A model generated the notes under the pieces. The model was not told where the DNA came from. It was given only the letters and a program-made list of their open reading frames with translations, and made no database searches. This document shows positions 32,031 to 40,986 of a stretch of 64,000 nucleotides of DNA, in pieces. This stretch comes from Hellea sp039977295 (GTDB lineage Bacteria > Pseudomonadota > Alphaproteobacteria > Caulobacterales > Maricaulaceae): contig JBDWDN010000005.1 in the NCBI GenBank assembly GCA_039977295.1, positions 78,981-142,980 on the forward strand, in the 5' to 3' direction. Within the stretch, counting starts at the first letter, position 1. Every line of letters starts with the position of its first letter. Position numbers and translations under genes: made by a program.

Positions 32031-32109
32031 ATGCTCCTTAGCGGAGCAGTCATGCGTAAACTTAACCGTTTTGGTAAGGTGCCCTTCTTCGAACGGGCAC
32101 CTTTTTTTT
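32031..32109 (+). ncRNA. Candidate small RNA or attenuated leader behind miaA, about 79 nt
   Basis: The unit has its own promoter (31996-32024), a 5' hairpin GCTCC-TTAGC-GGAGC (32033-32047), about 30 single-stranded bases, and a strong terminator (32077-32109). GGAG of the hairpin lies five bases before an ATG at 32052, so the hairpin would hide a ribosome-binding site. The reading frame from that ATG runs through the terminator for 43 codons, with clustered Phe codons inside the stem region. I cannot assign an RNA family. Either a free small RNA or a leader for the gene at 32190 fits. Confidence 0.5.
32077..32109 (+). terminator. Strong intrinsic terminator
   Basis: AGGTGCCC and GGGCACCT pair around a ten-base loop, and eight T follow. 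It ends the miaA transcript and/or the candidate small RNA. Confidence 0.85.
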
Positions 32110-32189
32110 GGGCGCGGCCAAGCTGTTTCATGACTCACCTTGAAGTAATTTCATTTTCATAAGGGGCTCAATCTCTATAAGGGCAGACT

Positions 32190-32906
32190 ATGAAATCATT
32201 CTGGGCCTTTTTTACGCAAATGGATAAGCAGGCGCTGAGAGCGTTAGCCGTTCTAGTCGCTATGTTTGCAATTGTCATTAGCCTGATATTGCTGGGCCGA
32301 GAATCGCTTAACTTGCCCGAAAGTGAGTTCCACAGATTTTTCACCCATATTAAAGAGTCGGGTTTTGGTCTGCCTTTGACAATTCTGACCTTTGTGATCG
32401 CGGCCTTTTTGGGCGTTCCGCAATGGGCTTTAATCGCTGGCGTCGTCGTAGCATTCGGTCCGGTAAGCGGCGGAATTTATGCATGGATTGCGACAATGAC
32501 GTCGGCATCGCTCGACTTCTGGCTTGGCCGCTGGATGGGGGCAGAACGCCTGCGCCGATATGGCGGGGAATTGGTCAATCGCATCATTCGGATTGTGCGC
32601 AAAAACGGGCTCGTGACAAGTTTCGCGGTTCGCTTTGTCCCAACCGGGCCTTTCATTTTGGTCAACATGGCGGCCGGCGTCTCGCGCATGAAATTTCCAT
32701 CTTTTTTCCTCGGCACCGCCTTTGGTATTATGCCGAAAATTGCTATTGTTGCTCTGGTGGGGCAGGGGCTAATTTCAGGCTCTGAAGGCAAGGCCGTCAT
32801 GACTATTTTCATCGGCTTGGCGCTCGTGTTAATCGCCCTTATGTTTTTGGCGCGGAAACGTTTACAAGCTGAAGTCGCGCCTGACGCGAAAAAACACAGC
32901 GATTAG
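32190..32906 (+). CDS. TVP38/TMEM64 family membrane protein
   Basis: A 238-residue inner-membrane protein with about five or six membrane segments. It has the VTT (SNARE-associated) domain core FLGVPQWALIAGVVVAFGPVSGGIYAWIATMTSASLDFWLGRWMG and the second half FAVRFVPTGPFILVNMAAGVSRMKFPSFFLGTAFG. Relatives are lipid-scramblase-like or undecaprenyl-phosphate transport proteins. A DedA relative occurs at 45562. It is separated from miaA by a terminator. Confidence 0.88.
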   Translation: MKSFWAFFTQMDKQALRALAVLVAMFAIVISLILLGRESLNLPESEFHRFFTHIKESGFGLPLTILTFVIAAFLGVPQWALIAGVVVAFGPVSGGIYAWIATMTSASLDFWLGRWMGAERLRRYGGELVNRIIRIVRKNGLVTSFAVRFVPTGPFILVNMAAGVSRMKFPSFFLGTAFGIMPKIAIVALVGQGLISGSEGKAVMTIFIGLALVLIALMFLARKRLQAEVAPDAKKHSD

Positions 32907-33069
32907 CCCTATTTAGACGCGATTTAACCGTATGCAGCGCTTGCTTTTTAACGCGGTAAAAAGCATTAACACTAATTAAAGCGAATCCGTTTTTTCTAGA
33001 GATGTCAAGAAGCTGTTTTTAGGCGCGTATGATATCGCTTTGACGGATGTAAAATTAACTAGGGCTACC

Positions 33070-34113
33070 ATGATTTCCTCACTCTTCAACGCCTTCTCCT
33101 CAGACATCGCGATTGATCTTGGCACGGCCAATACGCTGGTCTACGCCAAGGGGCGGGACGTTGTCTTAAATGAACCTTCTGTTGTCGCCTTCTCGCATCG
33201 CAATGGCCGTAAAGTTGTTCATGCCGTCGGTATTGAAGCCCGCAATATGCTAGGCCGCACACCCGGCCATATCGAAGCCATCCGCCCGATGAAAGACGGC
33301 GTGATTGCAGACTTCGAAGTTGCCGAAGCGATGATCGCGCATTTCATTAAAAAAGTGAATAAAGGCGGGCTGCTTAATCGCCGCCCGCATGTCGTGATTT
33401 GTGTGCCTTCTGGCGCAACGGCCGTTGAGCGCCGCGCCATTCACCAATCTGCTGAGCAGGCAGGCGCGAAACGTGTGTATTTGATCGAAGAGCCGATGGC
33501 CGCTGCGCTGGGCGCCGGTCTACCTATCCACGAACCGTCAGGGTCTATGGTAGTCGATATTGGCGGCGGAACGACCGAAGTCGCTGTGCTGTCACTAGAT
33601 GGTATTGTTTATTCGCGGTCCGTTCGGGTTGGCGGTGACAAGATGGATGACGCGATTATCCAATATGTGCGGCGCACAACGAATTTGCTTCTTGGAGAAA
33701 TGTCAGCTGAACGCGTGAAAAAAGAAATTGGCTCTGCCACTATGCCGGCTGATAATGAAGGCATGACGGTTCAAATTAAAGGCCGTGACCTCATGAACGG
33801 CGTGCCGCGCGAAATCCGCGTGACCGAAGCCATGATTGCCGAGAGCCTCGCTGAACCTGTTGAACAAATTGTCGAAGCCGTAAAGATGGCGCTCGAAGCG
33901 ACGCCACCAGAACTGGCTGCTGATATTGTCGATAAGGGTATCATGCTAACGGGCGGGGGCGCTTTGCTGCGTAACCTCGATACAGAACTTCGTAGCCGTA
34001 CGGGACTGCCAGTTTCGATCGCAGACGATCCTCTATCCTGTGTTGTGCGCGGGTCGGGTACTGTTGTTGAGAATTTGAAAAAATGGAAAAGCGTTCTTTC
34101 AAGCGGCGTCTAA
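33070..34113 (+). CDS. mreB: Rod shape-determining actin MreB
   Basis: Bacterial actin that forms membrane-bound filaments guiding lateral wall synthesis. DIAIDLGTANTLVY is the phosphate-1 loop, VVDIGGGTTEVAVLSL phosphate-2, and GGGALLRNLD the adenosine motif. The start is placed at the ATG at 33070 (347 residues, family length) with AGGG upstream; a TTG ten codons earlier is rejected. It heads the five-gene rod operon. Confidence 0.96.
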   Translation: MISSLFNAFSSDIAIDLGTANTLVYAKGRDVVLNEPSVVAFSHRNGRKVVHAVGIEARNMLGRTPGHIEAIRPMKDGVIADFEVAEAMIAHFIKKVNKGGLLNRRPHVVICVPSGATAVERRAIHQSAEQAGAKRVYLIEEPMAAALGAGLPIHEPSGSMVVDIGGGTTEVAVLSLDGIVYSRSVRVGGDKMDDAIIQYVRRTTNLLLGEMSAERVKKEIGSATMPADNEGMTVQIKGRDLMNGVPREIRVTEAMIAESLAEPVEQIVEAVKMALEATPPELAADIVDKGIMLTGGGALLRNLDTELRSRTGLPVSIADDPLSCVVRGSGTVVENLKKWKSVLSSGV

Positions 34114-34145
34114 TTATTATCACAAAAGGATGCTAGCGTCGTTAT

Positions 34146-35075
34146 ATGTTTGGAAGCGATACAGATAGCACCCGCGCCTCGACTCTTACGTTCATATTGG
34201 CTTTTATTTTCGCAGGCATCATATTTATGACGGATCGCGGGAGTGACCGTTTATTGCTCCAAACCCAGACACAGGCAGAAACCGCTATTTCGCCTGGCTT
34301 AGCCCTTCTCTCAAAACCCATTCGCGCGACGGAATCCCTTATTGCGAACTATCAAGACCGCTCCCGCGCGGTTGAAGAAAATAAGGCGCTTAAGGAAGAA
34401 TTATATAGGCTGCGCGCAGACAAGCAGCGCTCGGACGTCATGGCGATTAAGCTTCGCAGCTTTGAACAAATTCTGGGCGTTGATTCCAGCTGGGACCTTC
34501 CTGTGAAAAAAATCGCGGCCCGTGCCGTTAGCGAAGTTGACGGCCCATTTGTTCGCTCCGCCTTGATTAATGCAGGCCGCAATAAAGGTATCAAGAAAGG
34601 CCATCCTGTGATGACCATAGATGGTCTTTATGGCCATGTCTTAAGGGCAGGGGCGGGGTCTTCGCGCGTATTGCAGCTTGGAGACCTCAATAGCCGTATT
34701 TCTGTAATGTCGGTGCGCTCGGAGGCGCGCGCGATATTGTCAGGCGATAATAGCGAGCTTCCGCGATTAGCCTTTATTGACGACCGCGCTGATTGGCGCG
34801 AAGGCGACAAAGTTATGACATCAGGTGATGACGGGGTCTTGCCGCGCGGGCTGCCCGTAGGCACCGTAAAAGCCGATGAGGCAGGCGCCTTTGTCGTTGC
34901 GCTAAATATAACGGGTAAAAATATCGACTGGGTTTGGGTCTACCCTTTTGTGCCAATTGCAGAGCCTGCGGAGATAACAGATAGTGCCGGGGAAGGCACT
35001 GACAATGCGGTTATTGCGCCTGAGGGCAGCGGCGTTGATCCAATTCCTGAAACGCCGCAAGCGGGGACACCGTAA
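34146..35075 (+). CDS. mreC: Rod shape-determining protein MreC
   Basis: Bitopic membrane protein linking MreB to the periplasmic wall enzymes. One membrane segment is near 12-30 (LTFILAFIFAGIIFM), then a coiled coil at about 65-105 (RSRAVEENKALKEELYRLRADK), and beta domains with ARAVSEVDGPFVRSALINAG. The 309 residues end in an acidic, Pro-rich tail. Its stop overlaps the mreD start by one base (TAATG). Confidence 0.93.
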   Translation: MFGSDTDSTRASTLTFILAFIFAGIIFMTDRGSDRLLLQTQTQAETAISPGLALLSKPIRATESLIANYQDRSRAVEENKALKEELYRLRADKQRSDVMAIKLRSFEQILGVDSSWDLPVKKIAARAVSEVDGPFVRSALINAGRNKGIKKGHPVMTIDGLYGHVLRAGAGSSRVLQLGDLNSRISVMSVRSEARAILSGDNSELPRLAFIDDRADWREGDKVMTSGDDGVLPRGLPVGTVKADEAGAFVVALNITGKNIDWVWVYPFVPIAEPAEITDSAGEGTDNAVIAPEGSGVDPIPETPQAGTP

Positions 35076-35599
35076 TGGTTATGCGCGGATTATCTCAATC
35101 GACACAGGGTAATGGCCATTGGAAGGGCATCTTGCTGATGACATTCCTCGTCTTTATTTCCATTTTAAATGTGAATTTTTTAGGCCGCAGCTTCAGCCTG
35201 ATATGTTTGCCTGTGATAGGCATATGCCTCTGGCCTCGCACGGACGGCGCTATAGTCTCTATCCTTGCCATCTTGATTTTTGGGCTCTTATTGGATTTGC
35301 TATCCGCCGGACCATTGGGGTTATGGGCTTTAATTTTTCTGAGTATATTCGCTATATTTCGTCCTCATATGCGTATGAAGTCACATACATTCGGCTCCGC
35401 ATTCGGGCAGTGGCTACTGGCTCTGAGCTTTGCGGTGATAGCGTCCTATTTTTTAGGCTGGTTCGCGCGCCAAAGCCGCCCTGACTTTATGCCGCTACTG
35501 TATCAAGCTGTGGCCGCCACCGTGTTGTTTCCTGCTATCTATGCTCTGCGTCATCTGGGCAAAAACTTATTATCCGACGCTGATATGCGGGGGGCATAA
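35075..35599 (+). CDS. mreD: Rod shape-determining protein MreD
   Basis: A 174-residue multi-pass inner-membrane protein with about five segments, of typical MreD size. Identity rests mostly on position between mreC and mrdA and on the helix pattern (FGLLLDLLSAGPLGLWALIFL is family-like). It has one-base overlaps with both neighbours (TAATG). Confidence 0.9.
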   Translation: MVMRGLSQSTQGNGHWKGILLMTFLVFISILNVNFLGRSFSLICLPVIGICLWPRTDGAIVSILAILIFGLLLDLLSAGPLGLWALIFLSIFAIFRPHMRMKSHTFGSAFGQWLLALSFAVIASYFLGWFARQSRPDFMPLLYQAVAATVLFPAIYALRHLGKNLLSDADMRGA

Positions 35600-37461
35600 T
35601 GGCGGAACGCGATCAAGGTCCAGATCAAGCCGTTATAACGCGCCGCACGGCAATGCTCGGCGCCGGCGGTATTGGTATATTTAGTATTCTCGCGAGCCGC
35701 CTCTATTATCTTCAGGTCGTTAAGGCGGAGGATTACCGAGTCTTATCTGATGATAACCGGTTTAATTTTAATATCACGATCCCGTCGCGCGGGCGTATTC
35801 TTGATCGCCACGGCGAAAACCTTGCAGTGAATAGTCAAGATTACCGCGTGGTGCTTATCCCAGAGCAGGTCAATGATATGGAGGCGACGCTAAAACGCGT
35901 TTCCGACATCCTGCCGCTGCGAGATAAAACACTGAAGCGGATTAAAAAAGATATTCGCGAGCATGCGGGTTTTGTCCCGATCTTGATTGATGATCATTTA
36001 GATTGGAAAACGTTTTCAGCTCTAAACCTCAATATCCCAGATTTGCCAGGCGTTATCCCCGAAGTCGGCGAGGGGAGAGCCTATCCCGATAATGGTATTT
36101 TCGCGCATACGCTTGGATATGTCGGGCGGGCCGACCCAAGGGATGTAGAAAAAGATAAAGATCCTTTGCTGCGGCAACCCACATTTCGCATTGGCAAAAC
36201 CGGCGTTGAAGCTGCGGCTGATAAGATTTTGCGCGGCTCTGCGGGAAAGTTAAAGGTTGAGGTCAACGCTTTGGGCCGCATCGTGCGTGAATGGCCGGAA
36301 CCCGCGGATGAAGCTGTAAATGGTAGGGACGTTTGGCTGACCCTTGATGCAGAATTGCAGCGCTACGGGGCCGAGCTCTTTGAGGAGGATAGCGGCGGTC
36401 TTGCCGTCATTGATGTCATGACCGGGGAGCTGCGCACGCTTTTATCTATGCCAACTTTTGACGGTAATTTATTTGTCTCAGGCCTGACCCAAGACGATAT
36501 GGACGCGCTAAATAATGATGAGAAGCGTCCACAATATAATAAGGTGCTCAGCGGCGGCTATCCGCCCGCCTCGACATTTAAAATGACGGTCATGTTGGCG
36601 GGACTTGAAAGCGGACTGATTGACCCGAGCGATAAGACATTTTGCACCCAAAGACTGCGTCTGGGTAATCGCACCTTCCATTGCTGGAAACCCGGCGGGC
36701 ATGGCCCTATGGATATGCGCGACGCGCTTAAGAATTCTTGCGACATCTATTTTTACGACCTGAGTCAAAAAATCGGCATGGACAATATTGCAGCTATGGG
36801 CCGTAAATTAGGGTTTGGAACTGCATTTGATATTGGAATTTCTGGGGTTAAATCCGGCATCATGCCTGACCCCGCTTGGAAACAAGCGCGGCTAGGCAAT
36901 GGCTGGCGTATGGGAGATACGCTAAACGCCTCTATCGGCCAAGGATTTGTCCTCGCCACGCCCCTGCAATTGGCTGTTATGGCGGGGCGCATTGCCAATG
37001 GCAAAAAAGCGCTAACGCCTAATCTTCTCATAGGTCAGGATTTAGGCGAGATGGCTGATCTAGATATCAACCCAGAACATATTGCCTTTGTTCAAGACGC
37101 TATGTGGGCTGTCTGTGAGGAGCCCGGCGGAACGGCTTACCGCGATAATGGCGTCGGCATAAAAGGATTAGACATGGCCGGCAAAACCGGCACGGGGCAG
37201 GTCAGGGGTATTTCAATGTCTGAGCGCCAATCACGGTTACGCAAAAATAAAGAGCTGCCTTGGAAATTGCGCGATCATTCAATTTTTGTCGGTTACGCGC
37301 CCCATGACGCGCCGCGCTTTGCTGTTGGCTGTGTTGTAGAGCATGGCGGATCAGGATCTAAACGCGCCGCGGCTATTGTGCGGGCCATGTTGCAGCGTGT
37401 GTTGGAACGCGACGGCCTTGGCGCAAAGCCTGATGAAAAGGCTGAGGGCGAAGCGCTGTGA
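35599..37461 (+). CDS. mrdA: Penicillin-binding protein 2 (rod-complex transpeptidase)
   Basis: Monofunctional class B transpeptidase that crosslinks lateral-wall peptidoglycan with RodA. An N-terminal membrane anchor lies at about 17-36. The pedestal domain has IPSRGRILDRHGE. The transpeptidase active site is PPASTFKM (SxxK serine and lysine), NSCDIYFY (SxN-type motif, here S-C-D) and GKTGTGQV (KTG). The 620-residue length is normal. It is coupled to mreD upstream and rodA downstream. Confidence 0.95.
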   Translation: MAERDQGPDQAVITRRTAMLGAGGIGIFSILASRLYYLQVVKAEDYRVLSDDNRFNFNITIPSRGRILDRHGENLAVNSQDYRVVLIPEQVNDMEATLKRVSDILPLRDKTLKRIKKDIREHAGFVPILIDDHLDWKTFSALNLNIPDLPGVIPEVGEGRAYPDNGIFAHTLGYVGRADPRDVEKDKDPLLRQPTFRIGKTGVEAAADKILRGSAGKLKVEVNALGRIVREWPEPADEAVNGRDVWLTLDAELQRYGAELFEEDSGGLAVIDVMTGELRTLLSMPTFDGNLFVSGLTQDDMDALNNDEKRPQYNKVLSGGYPPASTFKMTVMLAGLESGLIDPSDKTFCTQRLRLGNRTFHCWKPGGHGPMDMRDALKNSCDIYFYDLSQKIGMDNIAAMGRKLGFGTAFDIGISGVKSGIMPDPAWKQARLGNGWRMGDTLNASIGQGFVLATPLQLAVMAGRIANGKKALTPNLLIGQDLGEMADLDINPEHIAFVQDAMWAVCEEPGGTAYRDNGVGIKGLDMAGKTGTGQVRGISMSERQSRLRKNKELPWKLRDHSIFVGYAPHDAPRFAVGCVVEHGGSGSKRAAAIVRAMLQRVLERDGLGAKPDEKAEGEAL

Positions 37462-38591
37462 TGAACCCGCTCTCATCTCGGGCTGGTTTTGCGGCAAAGC
37501 TTTATGAGGTCAATTGGCTGCTTATCGCCCTTGTGTCGCTTGTCGGACTTGTTGGCGTCGCAATGATTTTTGCGGCGACGGACGGGGTGTGGTCGCGCGG
37601 GGCGCAGCAACACCTCATACGATTGATTTTTGCCGCTGGCGTTATGCTAGTCATAGCGATGATAGATATGAAAGTCTGGTACGCCCTGGCATATCCGGCC
37701 TATCTTGGCGCGCTTTTACTGCTTATTGGCGTCGACGTTATGGGCGCGAGCGTGAATGGATCACAGCGCTGGCTTGATCTCCCCTTTATTCGTTTTCAGC
37801 CCTCTGAGGTCATGAAATTGGCTATCGTTTTGGCGCTTGCGCGCTATTATCATGATTTGCCAAAATGGCGCGTCTCGCGTGTATCGGGGTTATTTGGCGC
37901 GGCCATTATTATCTTGCTCCCAATGGCGCTTATTTTGCGTCAACCTGATCTGGGAACCACATTATTAGTGGCGGCCACAGGGATCGCGATGGTGTTTCTC
38001 GCGGGGGTTAATTGGCGTGTTATTGGCGGCGCTTTTCTGGCGGGCACGATTGCCTTGCCACTTTTCTTTCGCTTTGGCCTCAAGGAATATCAGCGCTCAC
38101 GTATTTTGACTTTCTTAGATCCCTCGCGCGATCCAACGGGAGCCAGCTACCACATCACCCAATCAAAAATCGCACTAGGCAGCGGCGGCGTTTCGGGCAA
38201 AGGTTTCATGAATGGGACCCAGCGCCAACTCGAATATGTCCCCGAAAATAGAACCGATTTTATCTTTACCGTCATAGGCGAGGAATTTGGCTTGGTCGGG
38301 AGCCTCATGACAATGGGTCTATATATATCCGTCATTGGCCTGTGCATTTGGCTATCGATACAATGCAAACACATGTTCTCGCGCCTATTAGTGCTAGGCC
38401 TAACAACCACCTTTACCCTATATATATTCATCAACCTCGGCATGGTCATGGGCCTCGCCCCCGTCGTCGGCGTGCCGCTCCCCTTAATCTCTTATGGCGG
38501 GACAGTGATCTTAACTGTGATGGCCGGGTTTGGATTGATTTTATCGGCGCATTTGCACCGTAAAAATGAATTGCCTCGGAGCCAGTATTAA
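37461..38591 (+). CDS. rodA: Peptidoglycan glycosyltransferase RodA
   Basis: SEDS-family lipid II polymerase working with PBP2, with about ten membrane segments over 376 residues. Signature FQPSEVMKLAIVLALARYY, QPDLGTTLL and the C-terminal APVVGVPLPLISYGGT are present. The start is at ATG 37461, which shares a base with the mrdA stop (TGATG); a GTG one codon earlier is an alternative. It is the last gene of the rod operon; a TAGTCTC/GAGACTA hairpin follows at 38598-38614. Confidence 0.95.
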   Translation: MNPLSSRAGFAAKLYEVNWLLIALVSLVGLVGVAMIFAATDGVWSRGAQQHLIRLIFAAGVMLVIAMIDMKVWYALAYPAYLGALLLLIGVDVMGASVNGSQRWLDLPFIRFQPSEVMKLAIVLALARYYHDLPKWRVSRVSGLFGAAIIILLPMALILRQPDLGTTLLVAATGIAMVFLAGVNWRVIGGAFLAGTIALPLFFRFGLKEYQRSRILTFLDPSRDPTGASYHITQSKIALGSGGVSGKGFMNGTQRQLEYVPENRTDFIFTVIGEEFGLVGSLMTMGLYISVIGLCIWLSIQCKHMFSRLLVLGLTTTFTLYIFINLGMVMGLAPVVGVPLPLISYGGTVILTVMAGFGLILSAHLHRKNELPRSQY

Positions 38592-38720
38592 GCGCCGTAG
38601 TCTCAGAGAGACTATGTTTCTACCCGAGATTTTAGCGACAACTTATTAACAGCTTACCTTGACCGCAGGCGTGAAAGTCTTAACGTGCCTCAAAAATATA
38701 ATTACCTTTAGGGGGTTCTC

Positions 38721-40178
38721 ATGGCAGTAGCTGGCACGGCACAGTGGTCTTCAAAATTCGCATTTGTAATGGCGGCGGTGGGCTCCTCCGTTGGGCTTGG
38801 TAATCTATGGCGGTTTTCCGCTGAATTAGGGACGAATGGCGGCGCCGCGTTTCTTGTTGTTTATGTTGCCTGTATCTTATTTGTCGGCATTCCCGTCCTT
38901 ATGAGCGAGTTTATGATTGGCCGCGCGGGTAATGCTGCCAGTGCTGTCGGGTCTCAAGTTGATTTGGCTAGCCGTAGCGGCGTCTCTAAAGCTTGGAGCG
39001 CAGGCGGTTGGTTTGGGATGGTTGCGTCCTTTTTGATTGTCAGTTTTTATTGTGTTGTTGCCGCTTGGGTCTTGAACTATTTGGTTCGCTTTATGGGGAA
39101 TTCTTTTGCAGGGCTTCCGGCGGAGGAGATTGCCGCGCAATTCCCAGCCATGCTGGATGACCCCATGGGCGGTGGTAATGTTCTCAAAGCTGTCTGGCCA
39201 TACTTTTTTGTCTTTGCGGGCCTAACAACGTGGCTTGTTGCTCGCGGCGTCAATGCTGGTATTGAAACAGCGGCTAAATTATTGATGCCAATTTTCTTTG
39301 TTTTGCTGATTGGCTTGGCGCTCTATTCAATCATTAGCGGCATGCCGTCAGGTGGCACGTCACAGGCCGTCAATTTTATGTTCACGCCTGACTTCTCAAA
39401 AATAACACCTGAAGTCGCCGTTTCAGCCTTAGGTCAAGCTTGTTTCTCAATCGGTATCGGTAACGCCATTATGATCACCTATGGGTCTTACTTACCGCGT
39501 GATGTTAGTATCCCAAAGGCGGCTGTTGGTATTAGTGTTGTTGACACACTCGTAGCTATTACGGCGGGCCTCGCGATTTTCCCGATTGTCTTTGCGAATA
39601 ACTTGGATTTTAGCGCCGGTGCAGGGATATTTTTCCAGACGCTTCCAACGGCTCTCGCTGAATTTTGGTATATCGGCGCAGCGTTCTTCTTCTTAGCGTT
39701 CTTCGCGGCGATTACGTCATCCGTATCATTACTCGAGCCATCAGTCGCGTTTGTGGCTGAGAAATTTAATATGACGAAAAAGAAAGCGGCATGGGTCACC
39801 GGCGCGGCGATTACCGCGCTTGGCCTGGGGTCTCTTTTCTCACCGGCCTTTTTCGAATTTATTGACACGGGCTTAGCGGGACCGATTCTTGCACCTCTAT
39901 CAGCCTTGCTGATTGTCCTTTTTACAGGCGGTCGTTTGAAGAAAGCTATTGTGAATGAAGAAATTTCAGGCGCAGGTGAAGGCTTAGGTAAATTCATAAT
40001 GTTCTTTGTAAAATGGATAGCGCCTGCTTTTATGGGGCTGGTACTGATCCTAGGAACAACAGCTAGGTTTTTGCCGGCGTTTGGCGAAAAACTATCAAGT
40101 AACCTCGGGTTAGTTATACTTCTCTTTGTGGCTTATGCGGCTCTTGCGGGCTTTCACGTCTTATCAAAGAAAGACTAG
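38721..40178 (+). CDS. Sodium-dependent transporter (neurotransmitter:sodium symporter family)
   Basis: LeuT-fold amino-acid or related solute symporter, 485 residues with about 11-12 membrane helices. The helix 1 sodium/substrate motif SSVGLGNLWRFSAELGTNGGAAFL and helix 6 region ALGQACFSIGIGNAIMITYGSYL are typical. The substrate is unknown. AGGGGG precedes the ATG. It stands alone with its own leader. Confidence 0.92.
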   Translation: MAVAGTAQWSSKFAFVMAAVGSSVGLGNLWRFSAELGTNGGAAFLVVYVACILFVGIPVLMSEFMIGRAGNAASAVGSQVDLASRSGVSKAWSAGGWFGMVASFLIVSFYCVVAAWVLNYLVRFMGNSFAGLPAEEIAAQFPAMLDDPMGGGNVLKAVWPYFFVFAGLTTWLVARGVNAGIETAAKLLMPIFFVLLIGLALYSIISGMPSGGTSQAVNFMFTPDFSKITPEVAVSALGQACFSIGIGNAIMITYGSYLPRDVSIPKAAVGISVVDTLVAITAGLAIFPIVFANNLDFSAGAGIFFQTLPTALAEFWYIGAAFFFLAFFAAITSSVSLLEPSVAFVAEKFNMTKKKAAWVTGAAITALGLGSLFSPAFFEFIDTGLAGPILAPLSALLIVLFTGGRLKKAIVNEEISGAGEGLGKFIMFFVKWIAPAFMGLVLILGTTARFLPAFGEKLSSNLGLVILLFVAYAALAGFHVLSKKD

Positions 40179-40353
40179 GTCCATTACATTTTCGTAAACT
40201 GACATTCATCTCTTGCGGCTGCATTTTTGCTGCCGTAAGCAAATATTAACGCTGTGTGTTCAGCTAATATTCAACATAGTGTGCTTAAGTGTGGGTAAGC
40301 ATGGTCGTCTCCTGATAATGGAATCAGTGGGGGCCCTTTATAGGACCTAACAT

Positions 40354-40965
40354 ATGAGCCTTCGGCTTACGATTACACTCACAGCCGCCCTCTCACTGAG
40401 TGCTTGCGCAACGGTTGACCTTAATGAGGCAGCCACGGCCAATAGTCCGTCCGCGGCGAACTCCGTTGATGTCAATGTCGTGCAGCGCGCAGCCTCCAAG
40501 CTTTACGCCGCATTTTCAAATCGCGGTTTTGTCGCGAAAGATGGCCGCAAGAAAATGCGCTCGGCGGCGCGGGTGCTCCTAAAGGGCCTTGAAGATAAAA
40601 ATGTAACGACCACCCCCGCTATTGGTTACGCCGCGAATGCACAGAGCGACGTCATCGTCCTCTCCGATATTCGCATAGCCTCGTCTCATGTAGAACAAAC
40701 AACCAAAGCCGCCGAAGTTTATCTCGCCATGGCGCCGGCTGAAAAATCTTTGCGCAAAGAACTTATTAGCTTGGAAAAAGCTTTGATTGCGTCGCGCGAG
40801 GTGTCTCAAGTATTTGAAGAGGCCTTGATTAAGACGGCGGGCGATATGAATGCGATGGATTATTCTGCCTATAAAGTGTCGGTCAATGAGCTGCGCGACG
40901 TTACAAATGCTTTCGGGGACCGTGTCCGCGAAGCGCAAATGACTCAAGTTGCCGCCATAAATTAA
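40354..40965 (+). CDS. Unknown lipoprotein, 203 aa
   Basis: Lipoprotein signal peptide with lipobox LSAC (Cys18). The mature part is almost wholly helical, Ala/Lys/Glu-rich, with regions likely to form coiled coils (VEQTTKAAEVYLAMAPAEKSLRKELISLEKAL). It has no other cysteines and no known domain. It could be a periplasmic structural or envelope protein. The upstream 175 bases hold a TTGCGGC/GCCGTAA hairpin (40213-40240 region) and no gene. Convergent with the epimerase gene. Confidence 0.7.
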   Translation: MSLRLTITLTAALSLSACATVDLNEAATANSPSAANSVDVNVVQRAASKLYAAFSNRGFVAKDGRKKMRSAARVLLKGLEDKNVTTTPAIGYAANAQSDVIVLSDIRIASSHVEQTTKAAEVYLAMAPAEKSLRKELISLEKALIASREVSQVFEEALIKTAGDMNAMDYSAYKVSVNELRDVTNAFGDRVREAQMTQVAAIN

Positions 40966-40986
40966 GCCCCAACTTTGTTTCCTAGG

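Noticed and set aside
32052..32183. Phe-rich leader peptide controlling a phe operon
   Set aside because: The Phe codons come from the terminator loop and T run, and the downstream gene is a TVP38-type membrane protein, not a Phe gene; kept only as an alternative reading of the small-RNA candidate.
32965..32990. CtrA box upstream of mreB (TTAACACTAATTAA)
   Set aside because: The half-sites are six bases apart rather than seven, and no promoter fits beside it; the nearby GAATC at 32983-32987 alone is weak evidence.
39488..39997. 169-codon minus-strand frame inside the sodium symporter gene
   Set aside because: It is antisense to a well-conserved transporter, with no ribosome-binding site and low-complexity composition.
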